Source: Desulfotignum sp. (lineage in GTDB: Bacteria > Desulfobacterota > Desulfobacteria > Desulfobacterales > Desulfobacteraceae). From it: a stretch of DNA of 54,193 nt. The translations under genes and the position numbers were made by a program. A model generated the notes under the pieces. It made no database searches. It was not told the DNA's origin and worked only from the letters and a program-made list of their open reading frames with translations. How positions within the stretch are numbered: position 1 is the stretch's first letter; every line of letters begins with the position of its first letter. Where the stretch lies: NCBI GenBank assembly GCA_011389555.1, contig JAABUD010000302.1, forward strand, positions 1 to 54,193. Direction: 5' to 3'. Positions 19,834-29,647 of this stretch are shown in pieces.

Positions 19834-20719
19834 AACAAAAAATGGGTTCTGTATCATCGGCTGCGGCCGGGTGGGCATCAACCTGGCGGTGTTTCTGGCC
19901 CAGCAGGGATACCGCCCGGCGGCATTTGTCAGCAAAACCCTGGAATCGGCCCAAAAAGCGATGGATTGTGTCCGGGGCGGGGCCGTTTTCACTGATCCGG
20001 CTCAAGCGGCCAGAGACTGTAATCTGATTTTTATCACCACACCGGATGTCCGCATTGAACCGGTGTGCGATCAGGTGGCGGCTGCTGAAGGATTTGATGC
20101 GAACAGTGTGGTGTTTCATCTGTCCGGGGCGCTGTCATCCGTCATTTTGTCGTCGGCCCGGAAAAAAGGGGCTGCCACCGGCTCCCTTCATCCGCTTCAG
20201 TCGTTTGTACCGTATGCACCGGACGCGGCATCGCCGTTTGAAGGGATCCACATGTCCATCGAGGGCACGGATCGGGCCCGGAATTTAGGCCAGCAAATCG
20301 TGACCCGATTGAAAGCCCGGCCCGTTACCATTCCCACAGATGCCAAAACCCTGTATCATGCCGCAGCTGTGGTGGCCTCCAATTATCTGGTGACCGTGGA
20401 ACATGCGGCTTTGACCCTGCTGGGCCGGGCCGGTCTGGAACCGGACCGGGCGTTTGATATCCTGGAACCTCTGATCCAGGGGACCCTGCGCAATATTGCG
20501 GCCAGAGGCAGTGTGGACGCCCTGACCGGGCCGGTGGTCCGGGGCGATGAAGCCATCATCGCCCGGCACCTGACAGACATTGATAAAAAAATGCCCCGAT
20601 ATTCAGACCTGTACCGGCTCCTGGGTCAGCACACCCTGGAGATTGCCAGAAAGAGACCGGATTTTCCCGAAGCGGCCGACCCGGGGCTGGTGGATCTGTT
20701 AAAAATAAAGTCCGATTGA
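19814..20719 (+). CDS. Rossmann-fold DUF2520 protein, candidate PanG-type ketopantoate reductase
   Basis: A 301-residue protein. The N-terminal NAD(P)-binding fold shows GCGRVG within '[18 protein letters not shown]', with a beta-strand series ending at '[11 protein letters not shown]'. The C-terminal DUF2520 domain is helical and contains '[16 protein letters not shown]' and 'LTGPVVRGD'. The start overlaps panB by 20 nt (ATG 19814; an ATG at 19820 is equally possible). The family includes PanG, a ketopantoate reductase described in Francisella, and coupling to panB points to the same step here. The biochemical assignment is an inference. Confidence 0.8.
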   Translation: MNMNTNKTKNGFCIIGCGRVGINLAVFLAQQGYRPAAFVSKTLESAQKAMDCVRGGAVFTDPAQAARDCNLIFITTPDVRIEPVCDQVAAAEGFDANSVVFHLSGALSSVILSSARKKGAATGSLHPLQSFVPYAPDAASPFEGIHMSIEGTDRARNLGQQIVTRLKARPVTIPTDAKTLYHAAAVVASNYLVTVEHAALTLLGRAGLEPDRAFDILEPLIQGTLRNIAARGSVDALTGPVVRGDEAIIARHLTDIDKKMPRYSDLYRLLGQHTLEIARKRPDFPEAADPGLVDLLKIKSD

Positions 20720-20726
20720 CGTCCTG

Positions 20727-23705
20727 TTATATTTTGTTCAGTGTCAGCGGGATCTGTCCGGCTTTTTCCAGGGCCTGGTTGGCCTCTTCCAGAGCGGTTT
20801 TGCTGGAGATGACGGAAACACCCGCCTGCCGGCCATCCAGATCAAAGTATCTTCGGGCGATGGCCTTGATCCGGTTTTTGTCCAGCTGAAGCAGCTGATC
20901 CTTGAACTGCCGGCGAATGTCGTCGGTGAGCCGGGCGATATCCCGGTAGAACGCTTTCATGGCGGCCGGTCCCGGGGTTTCCGGTTTATCGATGTCAGAG
21001 CAGACCTGAAGAATCGCTTCCTTGACATCGGTCTGGGTGTAGTCCCCTTTCATGATGTATTCACAGGCTTTGTCATATACATCCAGGGTGCGCGTGATAT
21101 GAGGATCCCGATAGGAACCGAATGAAAAAATGCCTTCTTCGGAGTTGTAAGTGGCAAATCCGCCATAGGCCCCGCCTTTTTCCCTGATTTCCCGGTGCAG
21201 AAACAAGGAGCGCAGAATTTTGCTGATCACGGACAGGCCGGGGGCGTCTTCATGGGTGATACCGACTGTTTTAAACGACTGGCCCACAAACGAGACGGCC
21301 GTGTGGGTCATCCATCCGTCCCGGGGGGATTCCGTGTCTCTGGAAATGTCCGGGGTGAAAAATGCCGGTCTGGATCCGTCCGGCAACGCGGTCAGCATCT
21401 GTCCGATGGCCTGATCCGCCTGACGGATGGCATCCGGATGTCCGATGACGGCCGGTTTGAAATTGTCCTTGCGTAACATGGCTTCTGCCATGGCACCCAG
21501 GTCTGCTGACAGACTTGCCAGTGCCGGCTGCGCCGTGTCCGGATCTGTCACATTCCGTGTAATCTGCTTGATGGTCCGGTACTGGGCGATGCCGTGCCAG
21601 ATTTCATTGATGTGGGATGCCATGGACAGATGCCGGGAGGACAGTGAAATGGCATACCGGTGGCCGGTGGCGACAATGGCGGATTCCATGCCGGCCCGGT
21701 ACTGGAGCAGCAGGTTTCTCAACCGCTCCAGATCCGTGAACCCATAAGTCAGAACAAACTCCTTGACGATGTCCAACAGATGGGTGACGTTCCGGTCCAG
21801 CGCTTTTCCCTGAAGCGCCAGAAACACATGGGAATCCGCTTCCTTGTCAAAATACGAACCGGAAAAAGGAGACAGGGTCACCCCGCCGGTGTACCGGTCT
21901 ATTTTTTCCGCCATCTGAAAATAGGATTGATCGGCAGTTCCGCTGTGGGTAAAGGCCTGGCAGAAAAAAGGCACCAGGGGAAACAACGATGACGCCACAT
22001 GACCGGCCCCCATCGGACAGGTGAAATACAGAATGCCGGACGTGGCTTTGTCATAACCGGCGGAATGCGTCACCCGGTCCAGGTGATCCGGCGTGATGAT
22101 CTCGATTTCCGGGGGCACATCCGTCAGCTCCAGTGTGGGAAGCACAGACAGGTCTTCCTGCTGTTCCTGTAAGTGTTCAAGCTCACGGGCATCCTGTCGG
22201 ATTTTTTCCAGATCGTTTTCTGACAGGCCCTGGTATGTTTTTTTCAATTCTTCTTTGATCTGCGCTTCAGTGGTTGATTCCAGATCCGGATCAGGGGCCA
22301 GGGTGAACAACACCCGGTGGGGGTTGTCAATAAAATGGGTTTTCAGTTTTTCTTCGAGAAATCCGCCTTTGGCAAGGGCCTGTTTCAGCCGTTCCAGATC
22401 GGTGTCAATGTTGATGCATGATACCGGATCCCCTTCATGGATCAGGGTGCCGGCAATGGAAAGCAGCAGCTTGATGCCATAGGGATACGGGGTGTTGGTG
22501 ATCTCTTTTCGATAAAATTCGATCTGATGGATGGCGGATTCAACCAGATCCGGATCGATCCCTTTTTCCACCAGGGTTTCAAGGGTTGAAAAAACAATGG
22601 ATTCCACCCGGGGCACGGACGTTTTTTCAATGTCTTTGAGTCCGATGGCAAACATGGCATCCCGGTTGTCGGGTTCAAATCCGGAAGCGTCTGCCAGGGC
22701 AGATCCCAGGTTGGAATCGATCAGCGCTTTTCTCAATGGGGATCCGGCGTTGCCTATGAGAATCTGTTCCAGTACAGTGAGTACCAGCACCTCAAACGCG
22801 TCTGTGGCATCGCAGGTGAGCCAGGCCACACTTCCCTGATATTTTTTGTTCAGTGTGTCGGTTTCGGAATAAGCGTAGTAGTGAGTGTCTTGTCGAGGGG
22901 CCTGCCACCGGGGCTGGGCAGGTACCAGAGAATCCACGGCCAGACACTCGAACCGGCACAGCACCTTGTCATGGATGAACGCCAGGGTTTTTTCCAGAGG
23001 CAGATCTCCGTATGTGTAGAACTGGGCGTTGGAAGGATGGTAGTACCGGCTGTGAAAAGCCTGGAGATCCTGCCACGTCAGTTGCGGGATCTCCAGGGGA
23101 TCCCCGCCGGAGTTGTTGCTGTAAGTGGTGTCCGGGTACAGGCTCTGGAGCAGGGCCCGTCCCATGACCTGACTGGGGGAGGACATGGCGCCTTTCATCT
23201 CGTTGTACACCACGCCTTTGTATACCAGCCCCTCATCCCGGGATGGGTCCAGGTCCAGGCGACATCCTTCCTGCTTGAAACTCAATTCATCGATTTCAGG
23301 AAAAAAGGCGGCATCCAGGTAGACATCCATGAGATTGAAATAATCTTTTTCGTTCTGGGTGGAAAACGGGTACATGGTCCAGTCGGATGCGGTGAACGCG
23401 TTCATGAACGTGGACAGACTCCGCTTGATCATGGAAAAAAACGGATCCCGGACATTGAAATTTCGGGATCCGCACAACACGGTATGTTCCAGTATGTGAG
23501 CGACCCCTGTGGAGTCGGTGGGAACCGTCCTGAAAATCACGCTGAAGGTGTTTTCTTTGTCCTGGTTGGCGATATGAAAATGCCGGGCCCGGGTTGGGTT
23601 ATGCACCAGTTGAATCAATGTGGAATCGATGATGGGCAATGGGGTGACGGACTCAATTTCATACTGGTGAATGCGCTGGCCAGGGGTATATGTGTGTCGG
23701 GTCAT
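20727..23705 (-). CDS. Insulinase-family (M16C) zinc metalloprotease, presequence-protease-like
   Basis: A 992-residue protein with the inverted zinc motif HxxEH at residues 70-74 (HILEH) and the third ligand Glu in 'YNEMKGAMS' further on. Length and the four-domain clam-shell organisation match PreP/Cym1/falcilysin-type M16C peptidases, which degrade short peptides inside a closed chamber. The C-terminal half includes 'GGAYGGFATYNSEEGIFSFGSYRDP', a conserved M16C block. There is no signal peptide, so it is probably cytoplasmic. It lies 20 bp after the winged-helix-like gene on the same strand and converges with the DUF2520 gene (7 bp between stops). Confidence 0.92.
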   Translation of the reverse strand: MTRHTYTPGQRIHQYEIESVTPLPIIDSTLIQLVHNPTRARHFHIANQDKENTFSVIFRTVPTDSTGVAHILEHTVLCGSRNFNVRDPFFSMIKRSLSTFMNAFTASDWTMYPFSTQNEKDYFNLMDVYLDAAFFPEIDELSFKQEGCRLDLDPSRDEGLVYKGVVYNEMKGAMSSPSQVMGRALLQSLYPDTTYSNNSGGDPLEIPQLTWQDLQAFHSRYYHPSNAQFYTYGDLPLEKTLAFIHDKVLCRFECLAVDSLVPAQPRWQAPRQDTHYYAYSETDTLNKKYQGSVAWLTCDATDAFEVLVLTVLEQILIGNAGSPLRKALIDSNLGSALADASGFEPDNRDAMFAIGLKDIEKTSVPRVESIVFSTLETLVEKGIDPDLVESAIHQIEFYRKEITNTPYPYGIKLLLSIAGTLIHEGDPVSCINIDTDLERLKQALAKGGFLEEKLKTHFIDNPHRVLFTLAPDPDLESTTEAQIKEELKKTYQGLSENDLEKIRQDARELEHLQEQQEDLSVLPTLELTDVPPEIEIITPDHLDRVTHSAGYDKATSGILYFTCPMGAGHVASSLFPLVPFFCQAFTHSGTADQSYFQMAEKIDRYTGGVTLSPFSGSYFDKEADSHVFLALQGKALDRNVTHLLDIVKEFVLTYGFTDLERLRNLLLQYRAGMESAIVATGHRYAISLSSRHLSMASHINEIWHGIAQYRTIKQITRNVTDPDTAQPALASLSADLGAMAEAMLRKDNFKPAVIGHPDAIRQADQAIGQMLTALPDGSRPAFFTPDISRDTESPRDGWMTHTAVSFVGQSFKTVGITHEDAPGLSVISKILRSLFLHREIREKGGAYGGFATYNSEEGIFSFGSYRDPHITRTLDVYDKACEYIMKGDYTQTDVKEAILQVCSDIDKPETPGPAAMKAFYRDIARLTDDIRRQFKDQLLQLDKNRIKAIARRYFDLDGRQAGVSVISSKTALEEANQALEKAGQIPLTLNKI

Positions 23706-23725
23706 GTAATGGGGGTTCCGGTCGA

Positions 23726-24088
23726 TTAAATGGTTTTGTAGGTGCCGCGGCGGACTCGTTTGATTTTTTCCAGCGAGTCCAGCCGGTAAATGATGTTTCT
23801 CAGTTTTTTGTCATCAAAGCCGGTGGCATCCATGATGGTTTTGAAATCAACCCCGTCGGGATATCCGGCAATGATTTCCAGAGTGATGGCAGACGCGCTT
23901 TTTCGTTTGCTCGTCTTTTTCCGGGGTGGCCGTTTTGCGGCGGGCTGTTTCTGCTGAATGAGCTGTTCCAGCGTGTCGAGTCTGGCATGAAGGTGATGGA
24001 TATCCTCTTTTGTGGGCATATCCAATCGCTGCAGCAGGGTTTTGATCGCCCCTTCCCAGTTGGCGCCAAGGTCCACGTTTTTTGACAT
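23726..24088 (-). CDS. Small protein with coiled coil and winged-helix-like C-terminus
   Basis: A 120-residue protein I cannot assign to a named family. Residues 10-48 look like a helical/coiled-coil segment ('IHHLHARLDTLEQLIQQ'). Residues 50-68 are a basic Pro/Lys/Arg linker. Residues 68-118 resemble a winged helix ('ITLEIIAGYPDGVDFKTIMDATGFDDKKLRNIIYRL'), ending with a 'RRGTYKTI' wing. A DNA-binding or nucleoid role is likely. It is divergent from rsmA and upstream of the M16C protease. The upstream region carries repeated TATT(A)ACGT words that could be its own sites. Confidence 0.7.
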   Translation of the reverse strand: MSKNVDLGANWEGAIKTLLQRLDMPTKEDIHHLHARLDTLEQLIQQKQPAAKRPPRKKTSKRKSASAITLEIIAGYPDGVDFKTIMDATGFDDKKLRNIIYRLDSLEKIKRVRRGTYKTI

Positions 24089-24152
24089 GACGTATCTCCT
24101 GTTTCTAAAGGTTGTGTTTTCACGTAAATATCCTCTTGGACCGGCTGTGCCG

Positions 24153-24185
24153 GTATTGAATATTACGTCGTATTAACGTATATTG
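24153..24185. promoter_or_regulatory. Repeated TATT(A)ACGT words between the winged-helix gene and rsmA
   Basis: The stretch reads TATTGAATATTACGT followed by CGTATTAACGTATATTG, giving two near-identical TATTACGT/TATTAACGT words in tandem. Another ACGTAAATA lies at about 24122-24130. Such spaced repeats in a divergent promoter region suggest regulator binding. The rest of 24089-24239 shows no gene. Confidence 0.3.
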
Positions 24186-24239
24186 TTTTCTTGTGTCTGT
24201 ATAAATTACTTCTTGAAATAAAGAAAGTCAAGTAGCAAT

Positions 24240-25085
24240 ATGATAAATCCAGTGCAATTGCTCAAAGATAATCAGATTTATGCCGGTAAGGAGTTGGGGC
24301 AGAATTTTCTGTCAAACCCGGATACGGCCCGTATGATTGTGGACCGGACCGGTATCGATGGGCATGCAAGGGTGGTGGAAATCGGTCCCGGTTTAGGGGC
24401 ATTGACCATACCCATTGCAAAAAAAACCCGTCATGTTACCGTCGTGGAAAAGGACCGGCGGCTGATTCCGCTGCTGGAAGAGGTGCTTGAAAATCATGAA
24501 ATCGACTGGGTCCGGGTGGTGAACCAGGATTTTTTGAAAACCGATATTGCCGCTCTGGCTGAAGAAAAAAAACTGGTGGTCATGGGTAATCTGCCCTACA
24601 ATGTCTCGTCTCAGATTCTGTTTCAATTGATCCGGACCCGGGATGCCATTGACAAGGCGTTTCTCATGTTTCAAAAGGAACTGGCGGATCGGATTCTGGC
24701 AATGCCGGGCAACAAAGCCTATTCGCGTTTGTCTGCAGTTTCCCGGTATGCCGCGGATATCCGGCGGGTGGTGGATATCGGTCCGGGTGCTTTTTTCCCG
24801 AAACCGGCCGTGGATTCCACGGTGCTGGTATTTGATTTTTTTCCCTCCCGGCCGTTTTCCCGGGATATGGAACAACGGTTGTTTACCGTGATCAAGGCGG
24901 CATTTTCAAAACGTCGCAAGTCATTGAAAAACGCGTTGGTCGGCCCGGATCTGGGCCTGGACAAACCCACGATTACACAAGCGCTGAAAAGTGCGGGCAT
25001 CGCGCCGGAACGGCGGGCCGAAACCCTGGATGTGCCGGAATTCGAGAGATTGACCCGTGCCGTTGATCCGTTTTTAAACGAGTGA
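24240..25085 (+). CDS. rsmA: 16S rRNA (adenine1518/1519-N6)-dimethyltransferase
   Basis: A 281-residue KsgA/RsmA enzyme that dimethylates two adjacent adenines in the helix 45 loop of 16S rRNA, using SAM. Visible motifs are 'ELGQNFLSNPDTA', the SAM site 'VVEIGPGLGALTIPI', the acidic 'VVEKDRRL', and the catalytic 'GNLPYNVSSQIL' near residue 116. The C-terminal domain has the usual 'AFSKRRKSLKNAL'. The ribosome-binding site is weak. Confidence 0.95.
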   Translation: MINPVQLLKDNQIYAGKELGQNFLSNPDTARMIVDRTGIDGHARVVEIGPGLGALTIPIAKKTRHVTVVEKDRRLIPLLEEVLENHEIDWVRVVNQDFLKTDIAALAEEKKLVVMGNLPYNVSSQILFQLIRTRDAIDKAFLMFQKELADRILAMPGNKAYSRLSAVSRYAADIRRVVDIGPGAFFPKPAVDSTVLVFDFFPSRPFSRDMEQRLFTVIKAAFSKRRKSLKNALVGPDLGLDKPTITQALKSAGIAPERRAETLDVPEFERLTRAVDPFLNE

Positions 25086-25140
25086 AGAGAACATGAGAAT
25101 TTGGATGGTGAAAACCGACTCAATATAGAAAGGAAAATCG

Positions 25141-26367
25141 ATGATCAGAGCCAATGAAAACTATCAGAAACTGAAAGCGTCCTATCTTTTTTCAGATATC
25201 GCCCGGCGCGTGGATCAGTTTCAAAAAAAGAATCCAGATACCCGGGTCATTCGTCTGGGTATCGGAGATGTGACAAGAGCACTGCCGCCTGCGGTGATCG
25301 ACGCGTTTCACAGGGGTGTGGATGACATGGCAAATGACGTCACTTTCCGGGGATACGGCCCGGAACAGGGGTATGCGTTTTTACGTGATAAAATTGCGGC
25401 CCATGATTACCAGGCCCGGGGAGCGGAAGTGTCAGCCGATGAAATATTCGTGAGCGACGGGGCCAAATGCGATACCGGCAATTTTCAGGAGCTGTTTGCT
25501 TCTGACATCCGGATCGCCATTCCGGATCCGGTGTATCCGGTGTACCTGGATACCAATGTCATGGCCGGCAGAACCGGGGAATTGGTGGATGGCCGGTACG
25601 AAAACATTGTCTACCTGGATTGTGTCAAAGAAAACCGGTTTCTTCCGCAGCTGCCAAAAACCCCGGTGGACCTGATCTATCTGTGTTTTCCCAACAATCC
25701 TACCGGTACCTGTGCCACGAAACAGGATCTGGCGCAATGGGTGGAGTATGCCAGAGAGAACCAGGCATTGATATTGTATGATGCCGCCTATGAGGCTTTT
25801 ATACGAAACCCGTCTCTTCCCAGAAGCATCTACGAAATCAAAGGCGCCCGGGAAGTGGCGGTGGAGTTCCGAAGTTTTTCCAAAACCGCCGGATTCACCG
25901 GCACCCGCTGCGGGTTTACCGTGGTTCCCAGAGACTGCTCGATATTTCTGAGCAATGGGGATGCGGTGTCTCTGCACGGGCTGTGGAACCGTCGCCAGAG
26001 CACCAAGTTCAACGGCGTGTCCTACCCGGTGCAGAGGGCCGCGGAAGCCGTGTATTCACCCGAAGGACAGGCCCAGATCAGTGAACTGACCGCCGGTTAC
26101 CTGGACAATGCCGATATCATCGGTAAAACCATGGCAAACCTGGGATTCGACTATGTGGGCGGGGACAATTCCCCCTATATCTGGGTGGACGGCCAGGGCC
26201 GGGACTCCTGGGAATTTTTTGACCTGCTGCTACAGAACGCCGGGGTTGTCTGCACCCCTGGCGGGGGATTCGGGCGATGCGGCAACCCGTATATCCGGAT
26301 ATCCGCGTTTAACAGCCGCGACAATGTGGTCGACGCCATGGAGCGGCTGAAAGAGGCATTGAAATGA
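25141..26367 (+). CDS. dapL: LL-diaminopimelate aminotransferase
   Basis: A 408-residue fold-type I PLP enzyme that makes LL-diaminopimelate directly from tetrahydrodipicolinate, bypassing the succinylase or acetylase steps. Signatures are '[19 protein letters not shown]', '[14 protein letters not shown]', '[16 protein letters not shown]', '[10 protein letters not shown]' and '[14 protein letters not shown]', where Lys248 binds PLP. GAAAGGAAA precedes the ATG. The stop overlaps the moeA start (ATGA), an operon link with no obvious functional reason. DapL is typical of Desulfobacterota, chlamydiae, cyanobacteria and some methanogens. Confidence 0.95.
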   Translation: MIRANENYQKLKASYLFSDIARRVDQFQKKNPDTRVIRLGIGDVTRALPPAVIDAFHRGVDDMANDVTFRGYGPEQGYAFLRDKIAAHDYQARGAEVSADEIFVSDGAKCDTGNFQELFASDIRIAIPDPVYPVYLDTNVMAGRTGELVDGRYENIVYLDCVKENRFLPQLPKTPVDLIYLCFPNNPTGTCATKQDLAQWVEYARENQALILYDAAYEAFIRNPSLPRSIYEIKGAREVAVEFRSFSKTAGFTGTRCGFTVVPRDCSIFLSNGDAVSLHGLWNRRQSTKFNGVSYPVQRAAEAVYSPEGQAQISELTAGYLDNADIIGKTMANLGFDYVGGDNSPYIWVDGQGRDSWEFFDLLLQNAGVVCTPGGGFGRCGNPYIRISAFNSRDNVVDAMERLKEALK

Positions 26368-27590
26368 GTCATTTCTTCAAAGTGAAAACCCTGGATGACG
26401 TGCTGTCCATGACTCGGCAGTTCGGTCCGACCGATTCCGAAACCGTTGATATCCGTTCGGCTTTTTCCAGAATCCTGGCACAGGATGTGAGGACGTCCGG
26501 GGATATGCCCGGGTTCCGGCGGGCCACCATGGACGGGTTTGCCGTCCATGCATCCGCTACGTTCGGGGCATCGGAATCCACGCCGGCATGGCTGGAGATC
26601 CAGGGGACCGTTCCGATGGGTCAGGTACCGGATTTTGAACTGGCACCGGGGCGGGCCGCCTGGATTTCCACCGGCGGTATGCTGCCCGAGGGGGCGGATG
26701 CCGTGGTCATGGTGGAGCATACCCAGACCATTGATGACACATCCGTGGAGATATATAAAAGTGTGGCACCTCTTCAGCATGTGATCGATGCCAATGAGGA
26801 TTTTTCATCCGGAGACGTGGTTCTGGCGGCCGGCACATTCATCCGTCCCCAGGAAGGCGGGCTGGCAGCCGGGTTGGGGCTCACCACTTTGCCGGTTCAC
26901 CGGGTGCCGGTGGTGGGTATCATTTCCACGGGAGATGAAATTATTCCCATCGATCAGGAACCGGCCCCGGGCCGAATTCGTGACATCAACTCCTATGCCC
27001 TGAGCGGTTTCGTCCAGGAAGCCCATGCCAAAGTCATTTGTTATGGAATTGTGAAAGACGATCCAGACCTGTTGCAGGGGGTTTGTGAAAAAGCCCTGGC
27101 CGAAACCGATATGGTGCTCATTTCCGGCGGCAGTTCCGTGGGTACCCGGGATTTTACCGTGGAGGTCCTTTCCTCACTGCCGGACACCCGGATACTGGTG
27201 CATGGCATGTCCGTGAGTCCCGGCAAACCCACCATTCTGGCCCAAAGCGGGACCAAACCGGTGTGGGGCCTGCCCGGACAGGTGGTCTCTGCCATGGTGG
27301 TGATGAAAATGGTGGTGATACCGTTTCTACACCGGATCCAGGGGTACAGGGAACCCAAACCGCTGGTGAGAGTCCCTGCCAGACTGACCCGGAACGTGGC
27401 ATCTGCCCAGGGCCGTCGGGATTTTGTCCGGGTGATGCTGGAAACCGGCCCGGAAGGGGTGACGGCAAAGCCGGTTCTCGGCAAATCCGGCCTGATTCGA
27501 ACCATGGTTCATGCCGACGGCCTTCTGGATATCGGTGAAAATCTGGAGGGTCTGGAGAAAGATATCGTCACCCGGGTGATACTTCTGTAA
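26364..27590 (+). CDS. moeA: Molybdopterin molybdenumtransferase MoeA (first copy)
   Basis: A 408-residue MoeA. '[13 protein letters not shown]' is the N-terminal signature, 'STGDEI' and '[11 protein letters not shown]' lie in the middle, and the MoCF-like domain contains '[13 protein letters not shown]' and '[13 protein letters not shown]'. MoeA inserts molybdate or tungstate into adenylylated molybdopterin to give the active cofactor. It overlaps dapL by 4 nt, and a second, longer MoeA follows 23 bp later. Two different MoeA proteins in tandem may serve Mo and W separately, which is inference. Confidence 0.92.
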   Translation: MSHFFKVKTLDDVLSMTRQFGPTDSETVDIRSAFSRILAQDVRTSGDMPGFRRATMDGFAVHASATFGASESTPAWLEIQGTVPMGQVPDFELAPGRAAWISTGGMLPEGADAVVMVEHTQTIDDTSVEIYKSVAPLQHVIDANEDFSSGDVVLAAGTFIRPQEGGLAAGLGLTTLPVHRVPVVGIISTGDEIIPIDQEPAPGRIRDINSYALSGFVQEAHAKVICYGIVKDDPDLLQGVCEKALAETDMVLISGGSSVGTRDFTVEVLSSLPDTRILVHGMSVSPGKPTILAQSGTKPVWGLPGQVVSAMVVMKMVVIPFLHRIQGYREPKPLVRVPARLTRNVASAQGRRDFVRVMLETGPEGVTAKPVLGKSGLIRTMVHADGLLDIGENLEGLEKDIVTRVILL

Positions 27591-27613
27591 TATGCCAACA
27601 TAAGGAAACAACA

Positions 27614-29542
27614 ATGACATCCAAACGAAATATCTATCTGGATACCCAGCCCATTGAAACCGCTTTGCAGATTTTGATGGATACGTTCAAAGACCGGGTG
27701 ACCGAAGTGGAGACCATCGATGTGACCGCCGCCCGGAACCGGGTTCTGGCCGCACCGGCAGTGGCAAAGCTGTCCAGCCCCAATTTTCACGCCGCTGCCA
27801 TGGATGGGATGGCCGTGGACGCGAAAGACACATTCGGTGCCAGCGAGGATGCGCCCAAAATTCTGGTTCCAGAAGAAACCGGGGTCTGGGTCAATACCGG
27901 GCATGCCCTGCCGCCCGGCACCAATGCCGTGATCATGATCGAGCATATCAACATCATCGATGAAAAAACCGTTGAAATAGAAGCCCCGGTGTTTCCCTGG
28001 CAGCATGTGCGAAAAATGGGTGAAGATATCGTGGCCACCAAGCTGCTGTTTCCCCGGGGGCATCAGATCAATGCCTATGCCATGGGTGCGTTATTGTCCG
28101 GCGGGGTGTTTCAGGTCAAGGTGCATAAAAATCCCCGGGTGCTGATCATTCCCACGGGTTCGGAACTGGTCCAGTGGCATGAGATGTCTCCGGATCAACT
28201 GGTTCCGGGACAGGTGATAGAATCCAATTCCACGGTGCTCAAAGCCCTTTGCCGGGACAACGGGGCCGATGCCGATCGCCATCCCATGCTCAAAGATGAT
28301 CTGGAAACCATCACAGACGCCGTGGCCCAGGCGGTAAAGGGTGATTATGACATGGTGTGCATCATCGGGGGATCTTCGGCGGGTTCTGAAGATTTTGCCC
28401 GGCCGGTCATGGCATCTTTGGGCCGTGTCATGGTTCACGGAGTGACCATGATGCCCGGCAAGCCGGTATTGATGGGAGATATCTCCGGCAAACCGGTATT
28501 CGGTATCCCCGGATATCCGGTATCGGCCATTGTGGCATTCGAGCAGTTTGTGGGCCCGTTGCTTCGTGCCATGCAGAAGCTGGCGCCCCTGGAATCCCGG
28601 ACCGAGCCGGTTTCACTGGCCCGGAAAATCGCGTCCAAGCTGGGTCAGGATGAGTTCCTGCGGGTAAAGATCGGGTCGGTGGACGGTCGGCTCATCGCCT
28701 CGCAGCTGCCCAGAGGGTCGGGCAGTATCACCACGTTGACCGAAGCCGACGGCATTATCCAGATCCCTAAGGATGTGGAGGGAATTTCCGAAACCGAGAC
28801 CCCGTCCGCCCGGTTGCTGAAACCGTTGTCCGCCATTGAAAACACCCTGGTGATCACCGGGTCCCATGACAATACCCTGGATCTTCTGGCCGACCAGATG
28901 CGGCGGTACCATGACGGTATCCATCTCTCTTCCAGCCATGTGGGAAGCATGGGGGGGATTATGGCGGTTCGGAACAACGCCTGCCACCTGGCCGGTGCCC
29001 ATCTGCTGGACCCGGACGACGGTTCCTACAATGTCAGTTACATCAAAAAGTATCTGCCCGATGTGCCGGTGCGCCTGGTGAACCTGGTCATGCGGCAGCA
29101 GGGATTGATCGTGCCCGGGGGCAATCCGAACAATATCGGGTCGATCACGGATCTCAAAGACAAAAAACTGCGGTTCATCAACCGGCAGGCCGGTTCCGGC
29201 ACGCGGATCCTTTTTGACTATAAGCTGTCGGATGCCGGCTTGACCCCGGCGGATATCATCGGATATGAAAATGATGAATATACGCATATGTCGGTGGCTG
29301 TGGCCGTGTTGTCCGGCCGGGCGGATGCGGGCCTGGGGATTATGGCTGCGTCCCGTGCCCTGGATCTGGATTTTGTTCCCATCGTCACGGAATCCTATGA
29401 TCTGGTGATACCGGAGCGGTTTTTTGACACACCCAATGTTCAGATTCTGCTGGAGACTATTTCCAGTAATGAATTCAAGGAAAGGATTCTGGCATTGGGG
29501 GGATACAGCGTAGAAAAAACCGGGCAGGAAATACCGATCTGA
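27614..29542 (+). CDS. MoeA fused to a periplasmic-binding-protein-like domain (second copy)
   Basis: A 642-residue protein. Residues 1-410 are a complete MoeA ('HAAAMDGMAVDAK', 'PTGSELV', 'IGGSSAGSEDFA', 'GVTMMPGKPVLMG'). Residues 415-640 form a PBP-like domain ('LVITGSHDNTLDLLADQM', 'INRQAGSGTRILFDYKLSDAG', 'MAASRALDLDFVPI') like the one in ModE/LysR-type molybdate-associated proteins. No signal peptide is present, so the PBP domain is cytoplasmic and may bind an anion or cofactor ligand. This architecture is common in archaea and anaerobic bacteria. A strong AAGGAAAC site precedes the ATG. Confidence 0.9.
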   Translation: MTSKRNIYLDTQPIETALQILMDTFKDRVTEVETIDVTAARNRVLAAPAVAKLSSPNFHAAAMDGMAVDAKDTFGASEDAPKILVPEETGVWVNTGHALPPGTNAVIMIEHINIIDEKTVEIEAPVFPWQHVRKMGEDIVATKLLFPRGHQINAYAMGALLSGGVFQVKVHKNPRVLIIPTGSELVQWHEMSPDQLVPGQVIESNSTVLKALCRDNGADADRHPMLKDDLETITDAVAQAVKGDYDMVCIIGGSSAGSEDFARPVMASLGRVMVHGVTMMPGKPVLMGDISGKPVFGIPGYPVSAIVAFEQFVGPLLRAMQKLAPLESRTEPVSLARKIASKLGQDEFLRVKIGSVDGRLIASQLPRGSGSITTLTEADGIIQIPKDVEGISETETPSARLLKPLSAIENTLVITGSHDNTLDLLADQMRRYHDGIHLSSSHVGSMGGIMAVRNNACHLAGAHLLDPDDGSYNVSYIKKYLPDVPVRLVNLVMRQQGLIVPGGNPNNIGSITDLKDKKLRFINRQAGSGTRILFDYKLSDAGLTPADIIGYENDEYTHMSVAVAVLSGRADAGLGIMAASRALDLDFVPIVTESYDLVIPERFFDTPNVQILLETISSNEFKERILALGGYSVEKTGQEIPI

Positions 29543-29581
29543 AAAAAAATCGGCGGGTTTATACTCTGGATAAACCCGCCG
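29541..29581 (-). terminator. Strong intrinsic terminator for the VWA-OmpA lipoprotein gene
   Basis: CGGCGGGTTTAT (29551-29562) and ATAAACCCGCCG (29570-29581) form a perfect 12-bp stem with a 7-nt loop. On the minus strand it is followed at once by ATTTTTTTT. It ends transcription of the gene ending at 29648, and also overlaps the 3' flank of the moeA fusion gene, where it may act weakly. Confidence 0.92.
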
Positions 29582-29647
29582 ACCGGATCAAATTGTATGC
29601 GATCATGGTCCGAGATCCGTGAATATTACACGGATCGATTTTTGAAC

